In this document: piece by piece, positions 22,294 through 34,113 of the stretch
Layout of the letters: every line of letters starts with the position of its first letter
Position numbering within the stretch: the stretch's first letter is position 1
DNA from: Fistulifera solaris
Taxonomy: Eukaryota; Bacillariophyta; Bacillariophyceae; Naviculales; Stauroneidaceae
Reading direction: 5' to 3'
Assembly: GCA_030295235.1 (NCBI GenBank)
Contig: AP026154.1
Span: 464,501 to 528,500 of the forward strand
Length of the DNA stretch: 64,000 nt
The notes under the pieces: model-generated
Database searches by the model: none
Told to the model about the DNA's origin: nothing
The model's input: only the letters and a program-made list of their open reading frames with translations
Made by a program: the position numbers and the translations under genes

Positions 22294-23094
22294 CCTGGAC
22301 ACGCAGGCACTATACTGGCCCACGTTTGATCTAAAGAAGGCGCAGTGCATCTGGTACATAGCTTCATGCTATTTTCAATGTGGAAGAGACCCAAAGCACA
22401 AGAAGTTTTCCAACACCATCATCCCTTCGCAGGCCGAAACAAGTAGCACGCAGGAATGACCATGAGGAGACACGCTTAAGACTGATATGCTCTCTTTGAA
22501 TCGTTTTTATCGGGCACCGGCGAAAATAATGGCTTCGTTCGGACCGACCATCGAAGTCGCGCATATCTTGACCATGTGAAACGATGTTCAGCGCCCTGTA
22601 CTCTACGACCAAGTTCAGGTTGGCGCTTTTAGACGAATGCAATCAACAATATGCTCCTTACTTTTTTGCGAATTCAACAGCAACATCACGGCATAGCGAG
22701 CCGCTCATCAGTTTAGACAGAATCATCCCTATAAAAGATAGACACGCACATGCTTTCCTGTGTAGTTTAATGTATTGCTTGCGGCCTTTAAATGTCGCGC
22801 GCGTCGGAAACTGGCAGGCGACTATTTTGGTAGAGCGCTGCTAGGAATGCACGGGGGATGGTCAAATGGTGCGGGGCTTGGCATTTTCCACTGCGACGAA
22901 TCGTATATGCTGGAAAGTGCTCTCTAAAGAAAAAATATAGTCCAGAAGCATTGTCCATTCCTAAATTTTCCACACCCATCTACCTTTCACTTCTCCATGA
23001 CGATGTCCATGTCTTCACTTCGATTCCGAGCATCCCGTGCTTTCAAAGATAACTATTGCTTAAAATGTCTTGACTGAATTCGCCGTTTCATGCT
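22294..23094. other. Intergenic region without a supported gene
   Basis: About 800 bases between the HACD-like gene and the convergent LRR gene. Open frames such as 22584-22844 (+) have no family resemblance and biased codon use is not evident. I see no repeat or RNA gene. Confidence 0.4.
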
Positions 23095-24189
23095 TCATCC
23101 CGACTCGATCATCACGACACGATCGTGCAATTCCGACGGAATGAGATCCATTGAGACCACCCAATTGATGCGCAATTCTTGTAACGACACAATGTTGGGT
23201 ATTTTTGTGTGAAGGGCTTTGCATTGTCCCAGATCCAGCACTCGCAAGGGTGTTTGACTGAAAGAAGGAGGCAATTCCGTCAAACGTTTGCAGCCACGCA
23301 CATCCAACCACACCATTGACGAACATTGTCCCAACGTGGGTGGCAACGATCGCAACGACTTGCATTTCGACAGTGTCAAATCTTCTAACGATTGCAATTG
23401 TCCCACACTCTCCGGTAGTAACATCAAGGCAATGCATTTGGACATATTCCATTCCTTCAATGAAATCAATTCGCCGATACATTCCGGCAATGCTGTGATG
23501 GATTTACATTCCCGCATTTGTAATATACGGAGACGTTTCCATGGTCCCACGGGCAAATTCCGCAAAACTTTGCACTTGTCCAAATACAATTCTTCCAATG
23601 CTGTCAAAGTAGCGAAGGATGCGGGTAATTCTTGCAATACTTTATTACCCGTCGTTAACGAACACGCCAAGGAAAGTCGCTTCAAACTGCGAAGAGTTGG
23701 TGCTTTAGAAACGAAAAAAAAAACAAGAAAAAATAATCTGCTGTTGTCGTCGTACCTGGTCAATGCTCCAATCGATTCAGGTAACGATTGCAACATACAC
23801 GAATCGGTCAAATCGAGCTTGCCGAGATGAAAAAATGATTTGATGAGAATAACGAAACACTATATAGAGCCACACGCACAGCACAACACAACACAACACA
23901 ACAATACACAACACATCTATTTTCGTATTACCTCTTGTAATTGCCGCAATTGTCCCAAATCGTTTGGCAATGTCTGTAATTGAACACACTGTGTGATTTT
24001 CAAACAAATCAAGGAGGATTGTTGTTGCAATAAAAGACTCGGATGCAAGGTACGAATGTACCGTTGTTGATGCAAATCCAGACAACGATACTGCCCCGAG
24101 AGGCGAGGCATTATTTCTTGCCACCGCTCCGCATCACGACAATCGCGTGTACTGTAACAGCATTTGGGCTCGTTCTTTTCGTTGAGCAT
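23095..24189 (-). CDS. Leucine-rich repeat protein
   Basis: The ATG at 24189 (LNEKNEPKCCYSTRD) opens exon 1 (23932-24189). Exon 2 is about 23756-23817 (LDLTDSCMLQSLPESIGALT) and the last exon runs from about 23705 to 23095. Repeats of about 23-24 residues of the type LxxLxxLxLxxCxxLxxLPxxIGxL cover most of the protein, for example LEELYLDKCKVLRNLP and LEDLTLSKCKSLRSLP. This is the plant-disease-resistance style of LRR, but no NB-ARC, TIR or kinase domain is present. Intron 1 (23818-23931) contains a short ACAAC repeat. The exon 2/3 junction is one base out of phase as read, either a slip or a different splice site. Likely a protein-binding scaffold. Confidence 0.75.
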
Positions 24190-24687
24190 GGTAAAACGGA
24201 ATTGCGATTATGGAATCAATTGGAAATGAAATGGGAAGGATGGAGACAATTTACTTGAATATACTAAAATGAATGAATAATCATTATTATTCAATTCGTT
24301 GTTTTTGTTCGTTCGAACGGCGGAGACACGGACGTGAGACGCCCAACACATGTCACGCTGCATTTTACTCCGGCTTGAAGTGTACACAAGAAGCCGCGAG
24401 GTTGTTTCCGCACACTATGAAGAACCCATTTTTTCATTTACCGTTTCGTTGCTTTTCGCTACTTCTCCAGTGATACACTGATCCGTGTAGACGATAGTGT
24501 TTTTTAGGGTTTGGATGCGAGAAGGGCGCCTAGGCCGCATCATGCAGCTTTATTATCTATCTGCCGAACCGAACAGAACATCCATAAGTAGTCAAAAGAG
24601 CAGAAGGTGAAAAGCCGTGAACTCCCAACAATCCAAGAAAACAAGTAAAAGAGAAACGAAAAAAAGATTCGATTATCACCGTCAACC
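24190..24687. other. Divergent intergenic region
   Basis: About 500 bases between the LRR gene start and the acidic protein start. No gene, repeat or RNA is recognised. Confidence 0.4.
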
Positions 24688-25557
24688 ATGTCATTTCTCG
24701 GCCATTACGATGCCATGCTCGATTCTTCGATTGCGTCAAACGACGATGATGATGATGTACGGCACATCCTTCCTTCGGACGAAGCTAGTGACTCGTCGTC
24801 CTCTTTGGGCAGAACCATTGTTTCCAGTGCTCCATCATCTTATGAAGAAGAAGAAATTGTCTTTGAATGGCCTTCCTCTCAGTCATCTTCCACACAACAA
24901 TCCGAGCATATTCCCATCATGTCGCTTTCGACACACGAATCAATGTCCTGGACCAATTCCGAAGAATGGATTTTGGCAGCGAATAATTACCATCTGCAAG
25001 ACATGTGTGTCATCGTTCCTGGTGATGAAATCACCAACCATGATTCTGATGATTCGGCATTGTCTTTCCAACCGTCTTCGGTACCCAGTAGTGACATTTC
25101 TTGTGAAGATCATCATCTGTGGACGAGTTTTAGTACTAGTAATAGTAGCAGTAGTTCATCCTCCATTCCGCACGACGATGACGACGACGACGACGATTGG
25201 GAACACATTCATCGCGTGGGTCAGGACGAGCAAGGTGTGTATTTACAAAGTTCGAATAATACTTTGGTCACGGCACCGTGGTCGAGTTGGTATCAATCCT
25301 TGTCGTCGGAAAAGGAATGGGACGAACTCAAATCACGCGTACAGGAAATTTTGAAAGCCTTTCAGGCGGATGAGTTCGAATCCTATACAGCGGAAGAATT
25401 GTTGGCCTTGTGGATTGAACAAGAAGAAAATTTGTTTTGGAATTCAAAGCAGCAACCGGAGAACAATAATGAAGGACTTTGGGTGCGCTGGGGAGAAGCT
25501 GTCGCCGTAGCGGCAGCGGTAGCTTCATTTGGAGTAATCATGTTACGAAGATCGTGA
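24688..25557 (+). CDS. Acidic Ser/Asp-rich hypothetical protein with C-terminal tail anchor
   Basis: 289 residues, single exon. It is dominated by Ser, Asp and Glu low complexity, including an eight-Asp run near residue 165. A more ordinary region follows (WDELKSRVQEILKAFQ, YTAEELLALWIEQEENLFW), which looks helical. The protein ends in a hydrophobic segment (AVAVAAAVASFGVIML) and RRS, the layout of a tail-anchored membrane protein exposed to the cytosol. No known domain is recognised. The continuous frame and clean ATG with AT-rich upstream sequence support a real gene. Confidence 0.65.
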   Translation: MSFLGHYDAMLDSSIASNDDDDDVRHILPSDEASDSSSSLGRTIVSSAPSSYEEEEIVFEWPSSQSSSTQQSEHIPIMSLSTHESMSWTNSEEWILAANNYHLQDMCVIVPGDEITNHDSDDSALSFQPSSVPSSDISCEDHHLWTSFSTSNSSSSSSSIPHDDDDDDDDWEHIHRVGQDEQGVYLQSSNNTLVTAPWSSWYQSLSSEKEWDELKSRVQEILKAFQADEFESYTAEELLALWIEQEENLFWNSKQQPENNNEGLWVRWGEAVAVAAAVASFGVIMLRRS

Positions 25558-25629
25558 TTCGAAGACGTCGCTGGATTTCAGATAATAATAATAATTCGTC
25601 TGTTGAAAGTATGTATAAAATTTTCAATT

Positions 25630-26504
25630 TTAAATTACTTGGTTTATTTTTTTGTGACCGGTTCTGTGGCAGCGGTATTCTCTTTCGTGGTCTTTTTTCT
25701 TCTTTTTTCTTCGTTTGATCCCCCGCTCGTAGGCTTCAATTGATAAATCCGCGAGACGTTCCTTTTCTCGTTGTGCTTGTTGTTTGGCGATTTGTTCCGC
25801 GGTCAATCCGGCATTTTCGGATTTGATTGCCACACCGGCAATGTGCGGTGTCAACACCAAATCGACATTGTCATATCCCACTTCCGCAAAGATCGGCGGA
25901 CGTCCATCGTCCGGTATTTCGCCGGTCAAGGTATACAGATTCTCCACGTACTCCAAATAGTTTTCACCATTCACTTCGGTGCGTTCGACAAACAAGAAAC
26001 GACCGCCGGGTTTCAAAACGCGCGCCGCTTCCCGAATACTCTTTTCCAATCCAAACCTTTTTCTTCCATAAGATGGGCCGATTGTAACGATACGACGACA
26101 TCGACGGAATCATCGGCGGTTTCGCACAAATCATCGGCCCGTTGATCGACAAAGGTGACACGACCGGCCTTGCGACGATCTTGCGTTTGTTGCAATTGTC
26201 GGCGTTGCGAGACCGTCAATTGTCCATCTATTTCCAAACTACTGGTAATAATTTCCCGAATCGTTCGTGGAACAAAGGTAACGATGCGTCCATCTTGGAC
26301 CCCCAATTGCAAACACGTATCGGCGGCCCGGGGTGTTTGATTGGTACAAAGAGCTGCCGAGACCCATTCGGTCCGCAACGATGTAACGACATCCAGATTG
26401 ACCATTTGCAGTGAAGAAGTGGGGCGGCGCGACTTGTTAGAATGAGGAGTAAAGGCATCGCACGATACTAGGAAGAAGAGAGAAGCCATCCTAAGGAATT
26501 TCAT
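25630..26504 (-). CDS. Plastid-targeted SAM-dependent methyltransferase
   Basis: ATG 26504 (KFLRMASLFFLVSCDAFTP) gives a signal peptide with a CDA/FTP junction, the diatom plastid ASAF-type motif. Downstream are a degraded motif I region (DTCLQLGVQDGRIVTFVP), ADDSVDVVVSLQSAHL (motif II-like), and IREAARVLKPGGRFLFVER (motif III, typical of UbiE/class I methyltransferases). A Lys-rich C-terminus follows. The frame slips near 26048 (AATCC); one extra T on the minus strand joins KGLD to LEKSIREAARVLKPGG. The substrate is unknown; quinone or small-molecule methylation in the plastid is a guess from the UbiE likeness. Confidence 0.72.
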
Positions 26505-27275
26505 GTTATGGTTTTTGTTTCGTGCAGTGCGGAAAGAATAATATATTGTTGATTTGATAGATACAGAAGGTACCGTCTTATTTGTATCCTCAAAATTGTG
26601 ACAGTAAGAATGAATTGAGAGAACGAAACACACAATCACAACAATATCAACAATCGTTTGTTAGAGGAGAGGAGAGGAACGACGGCATCAAAAGTTCAAC
26701 TTCGTCACTACACTCTGTCATGCGACCGTCGAAGGGGCTTTGAAAGGCGTACACCCGACAGACATCTGCCAAACGGACAGACGGAAATCTTCGTCGACGT
26801 TGAAGCGACGATCCTATCTCTCGCTGCGAAACTTGACGTTGGCGGATCGAGTGGATGTGACGTACACGGGCGTTGCGGCGATTCCTTGCGTCTTGCGTCC
26901 AGCAGTTGTGTTATTGTTACTTTCTCTCCTCGATCAAGGTGTGTGTGTAACCATGAGGATCTTGCGTTGTTGTAGAAACGATATTTGTTGATTCAATCGA
27001 ATTCAATTGTGTGGATGATTGTATATGTGCGACGAGAGAGTGTTGAAGAGGCATTTGCAGGTGTAAAAGATCTCGTGTCATACGGAAAGGAGCAAAGGGC
27101 CAAAAAGCTCCGGCACTACTTTTTTGAATGAAATCTTTTGTATCATTCCTCTATCGCATCATTGATTTCTCTTTCATTGAAACGTCGTATTGATTGATTT
27201 GCACAATCAGCCAGCATTAATTCTCACTCCCTTTTCATTTTTCTCTTATTCATTCCAGTCGAATAAATTGGAAAT
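26505..27275. other. Divergent intergenic region
   Basis: About 770 bases between two plastid-targeted genes pointing away from each other. Open frames at 26658-26991 have no recognisable content. A shared promoter region is likely. Confidence 0.4.
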
Positions 27276-27907
27276 ATGAAGGCCTTTATCCTTGCTACTC
27301 TCTTTGCCGCCGTTTCGGCTTTCACCAGCAGCCCCAAGACGTCGGTAAGTTTTCAAACGAGGCTTTAAAATTACGTTTAAATATATATATTGGGATATAG
27401 CTCTCATTTCTCTTCTTTTTGATTACAGTTTGTCAGCAAGACTGCCTTGAACGCCAAACAAGTGCCGTCCAAGTTGGAATACTGCCCCTGCATTCCTCTT
27501 TCGGACCTTCCCAAACCCGGAAAGGCCACTTCCGGTGTGGCCGGAGGTCTGGCGATTTGCATTGCTGTCGACAGCAAGGGCAGTGTTTACGCGCTCGGTG
27601 ATAAGTGCCCCCGATCAACCAGCCCTTGTCGTTCGGTAAAGTCAATGCCGATGGCACCATTGAAGATCCCCTCCTCGGCACCAAGTTCAGCCTGAAGACA
27701 GGCGATGTCGTCAGCTGGTGTCCCTCGGGCATTGGCAAGATTTTGGGAGGTGCCTTTACGCCCATTGGTGTCCCTGTTTACCCCGTTCGTCAACGTGGTG
27801 GCAACATTGAAGTCCAGGTTGATGTCAATGCCAAGTACAACTTTGAAGCCAACTACTGGTCGGGTGTCTTGGATGCTCAAGGAAAGGACACGGGCACCTA
27901 CTATTAA
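27276..27907 (+). CDS. Plastid-targeted Rieske-fold protein lacking the [2Fe-2S] ligands
   Basis: Exon 1 is 27276-27344, the intron 27345-27428 and exon 2 27429-27907. The signal peptide (KAFILATLFAAVSAF) ends with the classical diatom motif SAF/TSSP. The body resembles a Rieske domain: GLAICIAVDSKGSVYALGDKCP, PINQPLSFGKV, IEDPLLGTKFSLKTGDVVSWCP. However, the CxH and CxxH ligand boxes read CPP and DPLLGT, so it should not hold a normal Rieske cluster. The end (NYWSGVLDAQGKDTGTYY) is outside the fold. The C run at 27608-27612 reads one base short; with one more C, KCP continues into PINQPL. Probably a structural or assembly role in the plastid. Confidence 0.72.
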
Positions 27908-28473
27908 GTTTGTTTTTTTTTCTTCTTGGAAGATGGAATCCAATGTCGTTTGTAGGGTATCATAATCTGGCCTCGATGTGATGTTCCATCTGGCGCTATA
28001 GACCTTTCCCTAGTTTTAGAATGTTTTGTAGTACTGTAGGAGGTGATGAAGGAATGTTGACATTCATTCCTTTTCCCCCAAGTTATCCTTGGCTTCAAGA
28101 TTGTTCCGATAGACGACAGACTCGAAAGAATCAAGACCCGGATCTGTGTCGACGTCATCATGATGATTCGGATGGAGGTTCTTTGTCGAGTACTAATCGG
28201 TATAAAGAAAAGAGCACAGGTGTCACAGCCCCCCAACGGAAACACGAGTGAATCAATCGTGACGAAGACGCTCGTGTTAGTGTACTCTCTGTTTTCTTGT
28301 TTTCATCAGACATGACATCATCAAACGCCGCATCCAAGCCGGCCGAAGGGACTCCTCCTCCTTCAAAAAGAAGCCCCTCGTTGCAGAACAAGAATAGAAA
28401 TTGAATATACATTTAAATTACAATCGTCTTGTATACCTTATTACATTTTACTAAATAAGATTATTCGTCACAA
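27908..28473. other. Intergenic region
   Basis: About 570 bases between two plus-strand genes. No gene, repeat or RNA is supported. Confidence 0.4.
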
Positions 28474-29354
28474 ATGACAATTGTATATGCTCTAGTGTCC
28501 GTGGGAGGCAAAAATGTGTTGGCCGAATATACCGCAACATCCGGTGAGTGTGGAAACTGAGAGAGAGACGGTTGTGATCTATTCTATTATACAAAAGAGG
28601 ACCCTTATCTTATTTTTTTTCTTCTTCTTCTTCTTGTCTCACACAATGTTTTTTCGAACTAGCCACAGGTAATTTCCCTACGGTTACGCGTGTTTTGTTA
28701 GCGAAAATTCCCGCACAAGATGGTCAAATGACGTATCAATACGACAATTACAATTTTCATTACATTGTGGAAGGGGGCGTTTGCTTTTTGTGCATGTCGG
28801 ACGCACTGAATAAACATCGTATCCCGTACGCCTTTTTGAATGACATGAAGACGCGTTTCTTTGCGCAATACGGACAGGAAGAGCCATTACAAGCCATTGC
28901 CTTTTCGTACAATGAAATGTTCAGTCCTATCATTGAAGAACGAATGAATTTTTACAATTCGGAAGAGGCGGATAAGGCGATTGACAATATTGGTGCGGTC
29001 AAGAGTCAAATTGAAGATGTGAAACAAGTCATGGTTCAGAATATTGAAAAGGTGCGTTGCGTCGAAACCAGATGAAGGGGTTTTTATTCAGTAGAGTACT
29101 TGTACTCACTCTTTCTGTTAATACAGGTTCTGGAACGAGGAGAAAAGATTGAACTACTCGTGGACAAGACAGATCGTCTCAATCAACAAGCCTTTCGCTT
29201 TGAATCATCGAGTCGCAATTTACGCAGAGCCATGTATTGGCGGAAAATGCGATGCTACGCTTATGTGGGTGTCGCCGCTTTGGTCGTAATCTTGGTAGGA
29301 TCGGCTTCCCTGTGTGGTGGAGTGGACTTTCGTCATTGTCGGGCTCATCATTGA
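28474..29354 (+). CDS. VAMP7: VAMP7-type longin R-SNARE
   Basis: Exons 28474-28543, 28663-29051 and 29127-29354 join in phase to 228 residues. The N-terminal longin domain starts TIVYALVSVGGKNVLAEYT and contains FHYIVEGGVCFLCMSD. The SNARE helix spans the second intron: VKSQIEDVKQVMVQNIEK, then VLERGEKIELLVDKTDRL, with the zero-layer Arg in LERGE. RRAMYWRKMR and a C-terminal membrane anchor (YVGVAALVVILVGSASL) follow. It acts in vesicle fusion at endosomal/vacuolar or plasma membranes. Length and order match the VAMP7/VAMP72 family. Confidence 0.9.
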
Positions 29355-29486
29355 GTATCTAGCGAGAGACATTTCAATATTTTCCTCTCTATACTTTTTA
29401 CCTTTAAGGGGAATGGAGTAGTTTAATGTATTTTTTTTTCAATCTGATTTTACCTAGTTTAAAAAGTGGAATGTAGTTCAGCAAGG

Positions 29487-31107
29487 TTACGCCACGAAAT
29501 CGACATTGTATTCGCCTTCAAAGGCCATTTCGTTTTCGTCAAAGCCTACGGTGGGAAACGAACAAGCAAATTCGCTCACTTCTTTGCGCAGCTGCACCAA
29601 ATCCGCATCCACGGAAGGACCCACGGCACACAATTCTCGGAATCCTTTCAATTTTTGGCCCTGTTCGGTTTGTTTCAATTTCAAGGCAATTTGCACGGCC
29701 CGGTCAAAAAAGTGAGCCACCTTCACAAAATCTTCCTCCACCAAGCCACGGGACGTGAGTGCGGGGTTCCCATCCGAATGCCGCCAGGCATTAGGGCCGA
29801 AGTATCGCCCGGAATCGTGTTCTTGTTGGTAGCAATGCACGCCAATTCGAGGACGCGTTCGACGCGGGCACCATCAATGTTTTTAGACGATTTGACATCA
29901 ATTAGGACCAAATGATTGTCGGTACCACCACTGACCAGGTGGTAACCCAAGTTTTGGAGTTCTTGCGCCAATCGCGCACAATTTGCCAACACTTGCTTTT
30001 GGTATTCGACAAAGGCGGGTGTCGAAGCTTGCTTGAGACAGGTGGCCAGTGCCCCGATGGTATGATTGTGGGGTCCACCTTGCAAACCGGGAAAGACGGC
30101 AAAGTTGATTTTCTCTTCGTAATCATAATACACAGGATTGCCCTTCTTGTCATTTCCCTTCAAACCTTTTCGATAGAAAATCATGGCACCACGGGGACCC
30201 CGTAAACTCTTGTGCGTCGTGGTGGTAACAATATCGGCCCACGGAAAGCAGGAAGGAATTACTTCGGCGGCCACCAAACCACTAATGTGTGCCATATCCG
30301 CCAAAACGTAGGCACCCACTTGATCGGCAATGTGACGAATCCGTTCATAGTCAATCAGACGTGAATACGCCGACGCCCCGGCGACAATGAGTTTCGGACG
30401 AAATAGTTCGGCACTTTTTTCCATTTGATCGTAATCGATCAATCCCGTCGATTCATCGAGACGGTATGGCATGGATTCAAAGTAACGCGATACCATTGAA
30501 ATCTTTTTCGTGGGAGTTTGATAACCATGGGACAAGTGGCCACCGTGCGGAAGATCCAACGAGAGAATACGATCGTGCGTGTTGAGAAGTGCCGTATAAA
30601 CCTAGAGAGTTTGTTTGTTTGTGTGTGGATGAGAAACGAAAGGGATCAAGGCCTTTTTTTGCCTTGACGAAAAAAAGAAAACGGACGCACCTGAAAATTC
30701 GCTGGCGATCCGGAAAGGGATTGTACATTGACACCCCATTCTTCCGGATTCAAATGAAAGGCCTGCAGTGCACGTTTCTGACACAAGAGTTCGACTTGAT
30801 CAATGTTCTCATTGCCACCATAGTAACGTGCCCCGGGATACCCTTCACTGTACTTGTTCGACAAGACGGAACCCAAAGCCTCGAGAACGGCCTTGGAAGT
30901 GAAATTCTCACTCGCAATCAAGACTAAACTGTTGCGTTGACGCGCTTTTTCTTGTTCAATTAATTGTAAGAGTTCAGGATCAGTTTCGGCGAGACTGTGA
31001 TTGAGACTCGACCCGACGGAAGAAGACAAAGGTCGAGACGAAGCACGCGGAATCATCATCGATCGTGTTGTTGTCCATCGTAAAGTGGTTTTTGTGAAGG
31101 AAAGCAT
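29487..31107 (-). CDS. SHMT: Serine hydroxymethyltransferase, mitochondrial
   Basis: Exon 1 is 30691-31107, the intron 30602-30690 and exon 2 29487-30601. The first 30 residues are basic and Ser/Thr-rich ([15 protein letters not shown]), a mitochondrial presequence. Family motifs: [57 protein letters not shown] and [13 protein letters not shown] with the PLP-binding Lys. SHMT converts serine and tetrahydrofolate to glycine and methylene-THF; the mitochondrial form works with glycine decarboxylase in photorespiration. The frame slips at GGGG (29763-29766; C4 on the minus strand), which reads one base short: GTP should continue [12 protein letters not shown]. Confidence 0.93.
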
Positions 31108-31751
31108 GGTTGTTTCAATTCTGAATCTAACTCGTTATTCAAGCGCAACTCACTCTTTTTGTTGCTTTCTTTTGTTTCGTTGTTATGATTGATGAATGAT
31201 CAAATGACACAATAATGATTTTAACACGATGAACAAAGCGCAACAGAAATAAATATCCTCAAAATTGCTACGCGAAGACGACGCAACGGTGACGTAAGCG
31301 CAGAAGAATTTTTTACAGTTTTGCGTATAGTCCAAACCCACTCAACGAAAGTACGGGATCCTCGTCAAACGACCCAGAGGAGGATTTTCTAAAAATACAC
31401 GGACTAGTTACTGCGATCACATAATGAAGAGAAACAAACGAATGTGTCCAACGTGTTGTAATCAAAATCAACGTTTGAAGGTAGCCAGTATAACTCGATG
31501 ATTATTCGTCAGAAAGGCAAAAAAACTGAAAGAAATCTGCGACGTCTCGAAAGTGACTGGATGATTCTTAGTGCCCCTTTTGCGAAAATAGTTCCGTGAC
31601 CTGCCCGCATCGCCATTACCAAAGCAAAATCATCATTGTTTAGAATTGAAACAGGCTGTTTATTGCATAAAATAGTTCTATAGCTTCAAACCATGAAACA
31701 CACGACACCCGAACAAAGCAGCAGAACTAAACAATGCGGAATTTTGGCGCG
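31108..31751. other. Intergenic region
   Basis: About 640 bases between the SHMT start and the 3' end of the CNOT2-like gene, both on the minus strand. No gene or repeat is recognised. Confidence 0.4.
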
Positions 31752-33021
31752 CTAAGAGCTTGGAAATTTCACTCTTACTTCCTCTTCCGAAAGAAAACCA
31801 AGGTTTTGATTCATGCTACCATTGAACAGACGCCGTTCCCATGAGTTGATATCAAAGTACAGGTATTGAGAAGAGCCGTCGCGTTTGAACCACAGCTTGA
31901 GTTCGCCGTGGTATCGCCATTCTCGGGTGTAGAGTTCCTGGGCAGCGTAGGCTTGCAGAACATCTTTCGGCAGAGAATAAAAAATGTAGAACAACGTTTC
32001 CAGCTGAAATTTCGACAAATGTCCCGTTTTTAATGCCGGTGCTTGCATGTAATAGCAGGATGGCAACTGGTTTGTGTAGAAAGAGTGCCATAAGCAACCA
32101 GTTGATGCACCAACGAACAGACAAAATCAATTTTGAACGTACCTGAAAATGAGGTTCTTTTGCGGGTGCTCCATCGGACCAAGGTCCCGAAAAGGTAGAA
32201 TAGATCTGCTCTGTTGATCCTAAATTCAATCCCAGTAATGTCAAATCGGAGCCAAGTGCCAGTGCATTTCGATCCGCATCGGTCATTCGAATTACACCCA
32301 AAAGTCCCAAAAGACCATAATCACCACTCAGTGCACTACCCCCTGCTGCAACAGACGCCGCTGAGCCTATCGCTCCCGCGGAAGGAGCCGATCGGTTCAT
32401 AGGTGGATGTGGCGTTAATCCAGGTTGCTGAAGGCCTCGCAGGGCACCAAGTCCACCCAAACCAGTATTTCCGAGCAACCCCGAAGCTCCGTCTAGTTGC
32501 AAGCCGTCCATTTCCGGTTTATACATAGCCAGTCCACTGGATTGATTTCTCCCAATGGAAGATGGTAAGAGCGATCCATTGGAAGGTCCCACCACTCCGG
32601 AATTGGGTGCCGCACCCGTATTCAAGGCCGGAAAATCCTCCGACGCCATGTTGAAGTTTCCATTCCCCGTCATTGCTAGCCGGTATTTTCCTTGACCTTG
32701 CATCATCTGTTGGTGGGCCATTATTTGCTGTTGTTGTTGCTGCTGTTGCCGTAACGCCGCGAGCCCCGATCCACCCAGTGTCGGAAAATCACTCAAATCG
32801 AACGAAGTTGTCCCTCCCGTCAATTCATTCCCAAAATTCGTATTGTTGTTGTTGTTGTTGCTGTTGCTGTTATTATTGTTATTGAGTGATGAGAAACCAC
32901 CTTCCAGAAGATCGGACGGACCGCTGCTAAACATCCCCAAGTTCAAATAATCGGAGGTTCCTCCGGCGCTTCTTCCGTCTACAGAAGAAGCAGCGGAAGA
33001 GGCTGAACTGGTTGCCTCCAT
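31752..33021 (-). CDS. CNOT2: CCR4-NOT complex subunit CNOT2 (NOT2/3/5 C-terminal domain)
   Basis: Exon 1 is 32143-33021, the intron 32067-32142 (76 bases) and exon 2 31752-32066, giving about 397 residues. The N-terminus is Ser/Gly/Asn-rich, with Asn and Gln tracts from CAA-type repeats, and includes FDLSDFPTLGG and EDFPALN, typical CNOT2 linear motifs. The C-terminal NOT box is clear: GDYGLLGLLGVIRMTDADRN, LGLNLGSTEQIYSTFSGPW, LFYIFYSLPKDVLQAYAAQE, LYTREWRYHGELKLWF. NOT2 links NOT1 to NOT3/5 in the complex that deadenylates mRNA and regulates transcription. Confidence 0.92.
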
Positions 33022-34113
33022 TGTTCAATTATTTCACTGAGAGTGCAAAAAGAAAGGGTTAGAAAAATCAATGATGTGTTTTGTGAAGAAATTATTTGTA
33101 ACAAATAACGAGATATCAATTGCTGCGCCATAAGATGCTTCAAGTTAAAACTGAGAAACGCTCCTACAAGTATCAGCTTTTCACAAATGAAAGCAAACAG
33201 GCCTATAATGATAAATCCTTCGTAAATTCATAATTGAAAGGAAGAAAAGGATGTTCGGCCTCGAAAGGAAATAAAGAGTACTGCAGACAACGTTTCGCGC
33301 TGGACCAGACGACAGCTCTTGTGAAAACACTATTTCTCCAATATTCTAGCACAGGAGCCCGTTCCGCCCGCTTCATCGCACCTTTTAATATGAACCGATC
33401 AAAGGATTTGAATAATTCTAGAAAAAAAAGACAAAAAAAGACGACACAATATTCATCATGATCGTCCTTACCTCTTCCAGCATTCGTTTTAGCACGGCGC
33501 GTGATTATTATTGTTGTTGTTGTTGTAGTGGTCTATGCGTCGTCCGAACTGAACCGGCACAACCTCTCATCATCATATCACCACGTGAAACAAGATGCTT
33601 TCGACGAAATGTCGCAGTTCGGTCATTCACTATAGGATCTAGGTACAGATTTTCGGAACGAATTCGTTTCTCTGGTCTCGGCTGTACTTTGGGGTCATCC
33701 GAAATCCAAAGGTTGGGTGCCTAGAGAGAGAGAGGGCGGCAGCATTATGGTATGGTGTTCTAGCTAGCCTCATCTTGATTAGGTTTCTTTTTTAAAAAAA
33801 ATCCATCGAGCTTTTACTGAAGAAATGATGCAAGGCAATGCCAGGCACAAGATGAAAGCCGTTATAACTCAAAGAATGAGTATATTTGCAAAGTGAGGTC
33901 GCTCTAGGGAAATAGATGAGTACTAGGAGTGCATGGTGAAGATTCAGATTTCGTTTTGTTGTATGTATGTGTTATGGATCTACTTTTTTTTGAAAATTTT
34001 GCCTTTTTACATTGTTTCTCAATTTGACCGAGATTGTCAAAGAATGCCAATCCTGAATCATATATTATAGTTGTTGCATGAAGGGACGCACACACAGGTC
34101 AATTTTTAGGAAA
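33022..34113. other. Long intergenic region
   Basis: About 1.1 kb between two minus-strand genes. It includes a TTG-rich patch near 33510 and a short AG repeat near 33727. Open frames at 33234-33724 (+) are low-complexity and unsupported. Confidence 0.4.

Noticed and set aside
26658-26991. Plus-strand open frames before the Rieske-like gene
   Set aside because: No conserved content; the region is best read as a divergent promoter.
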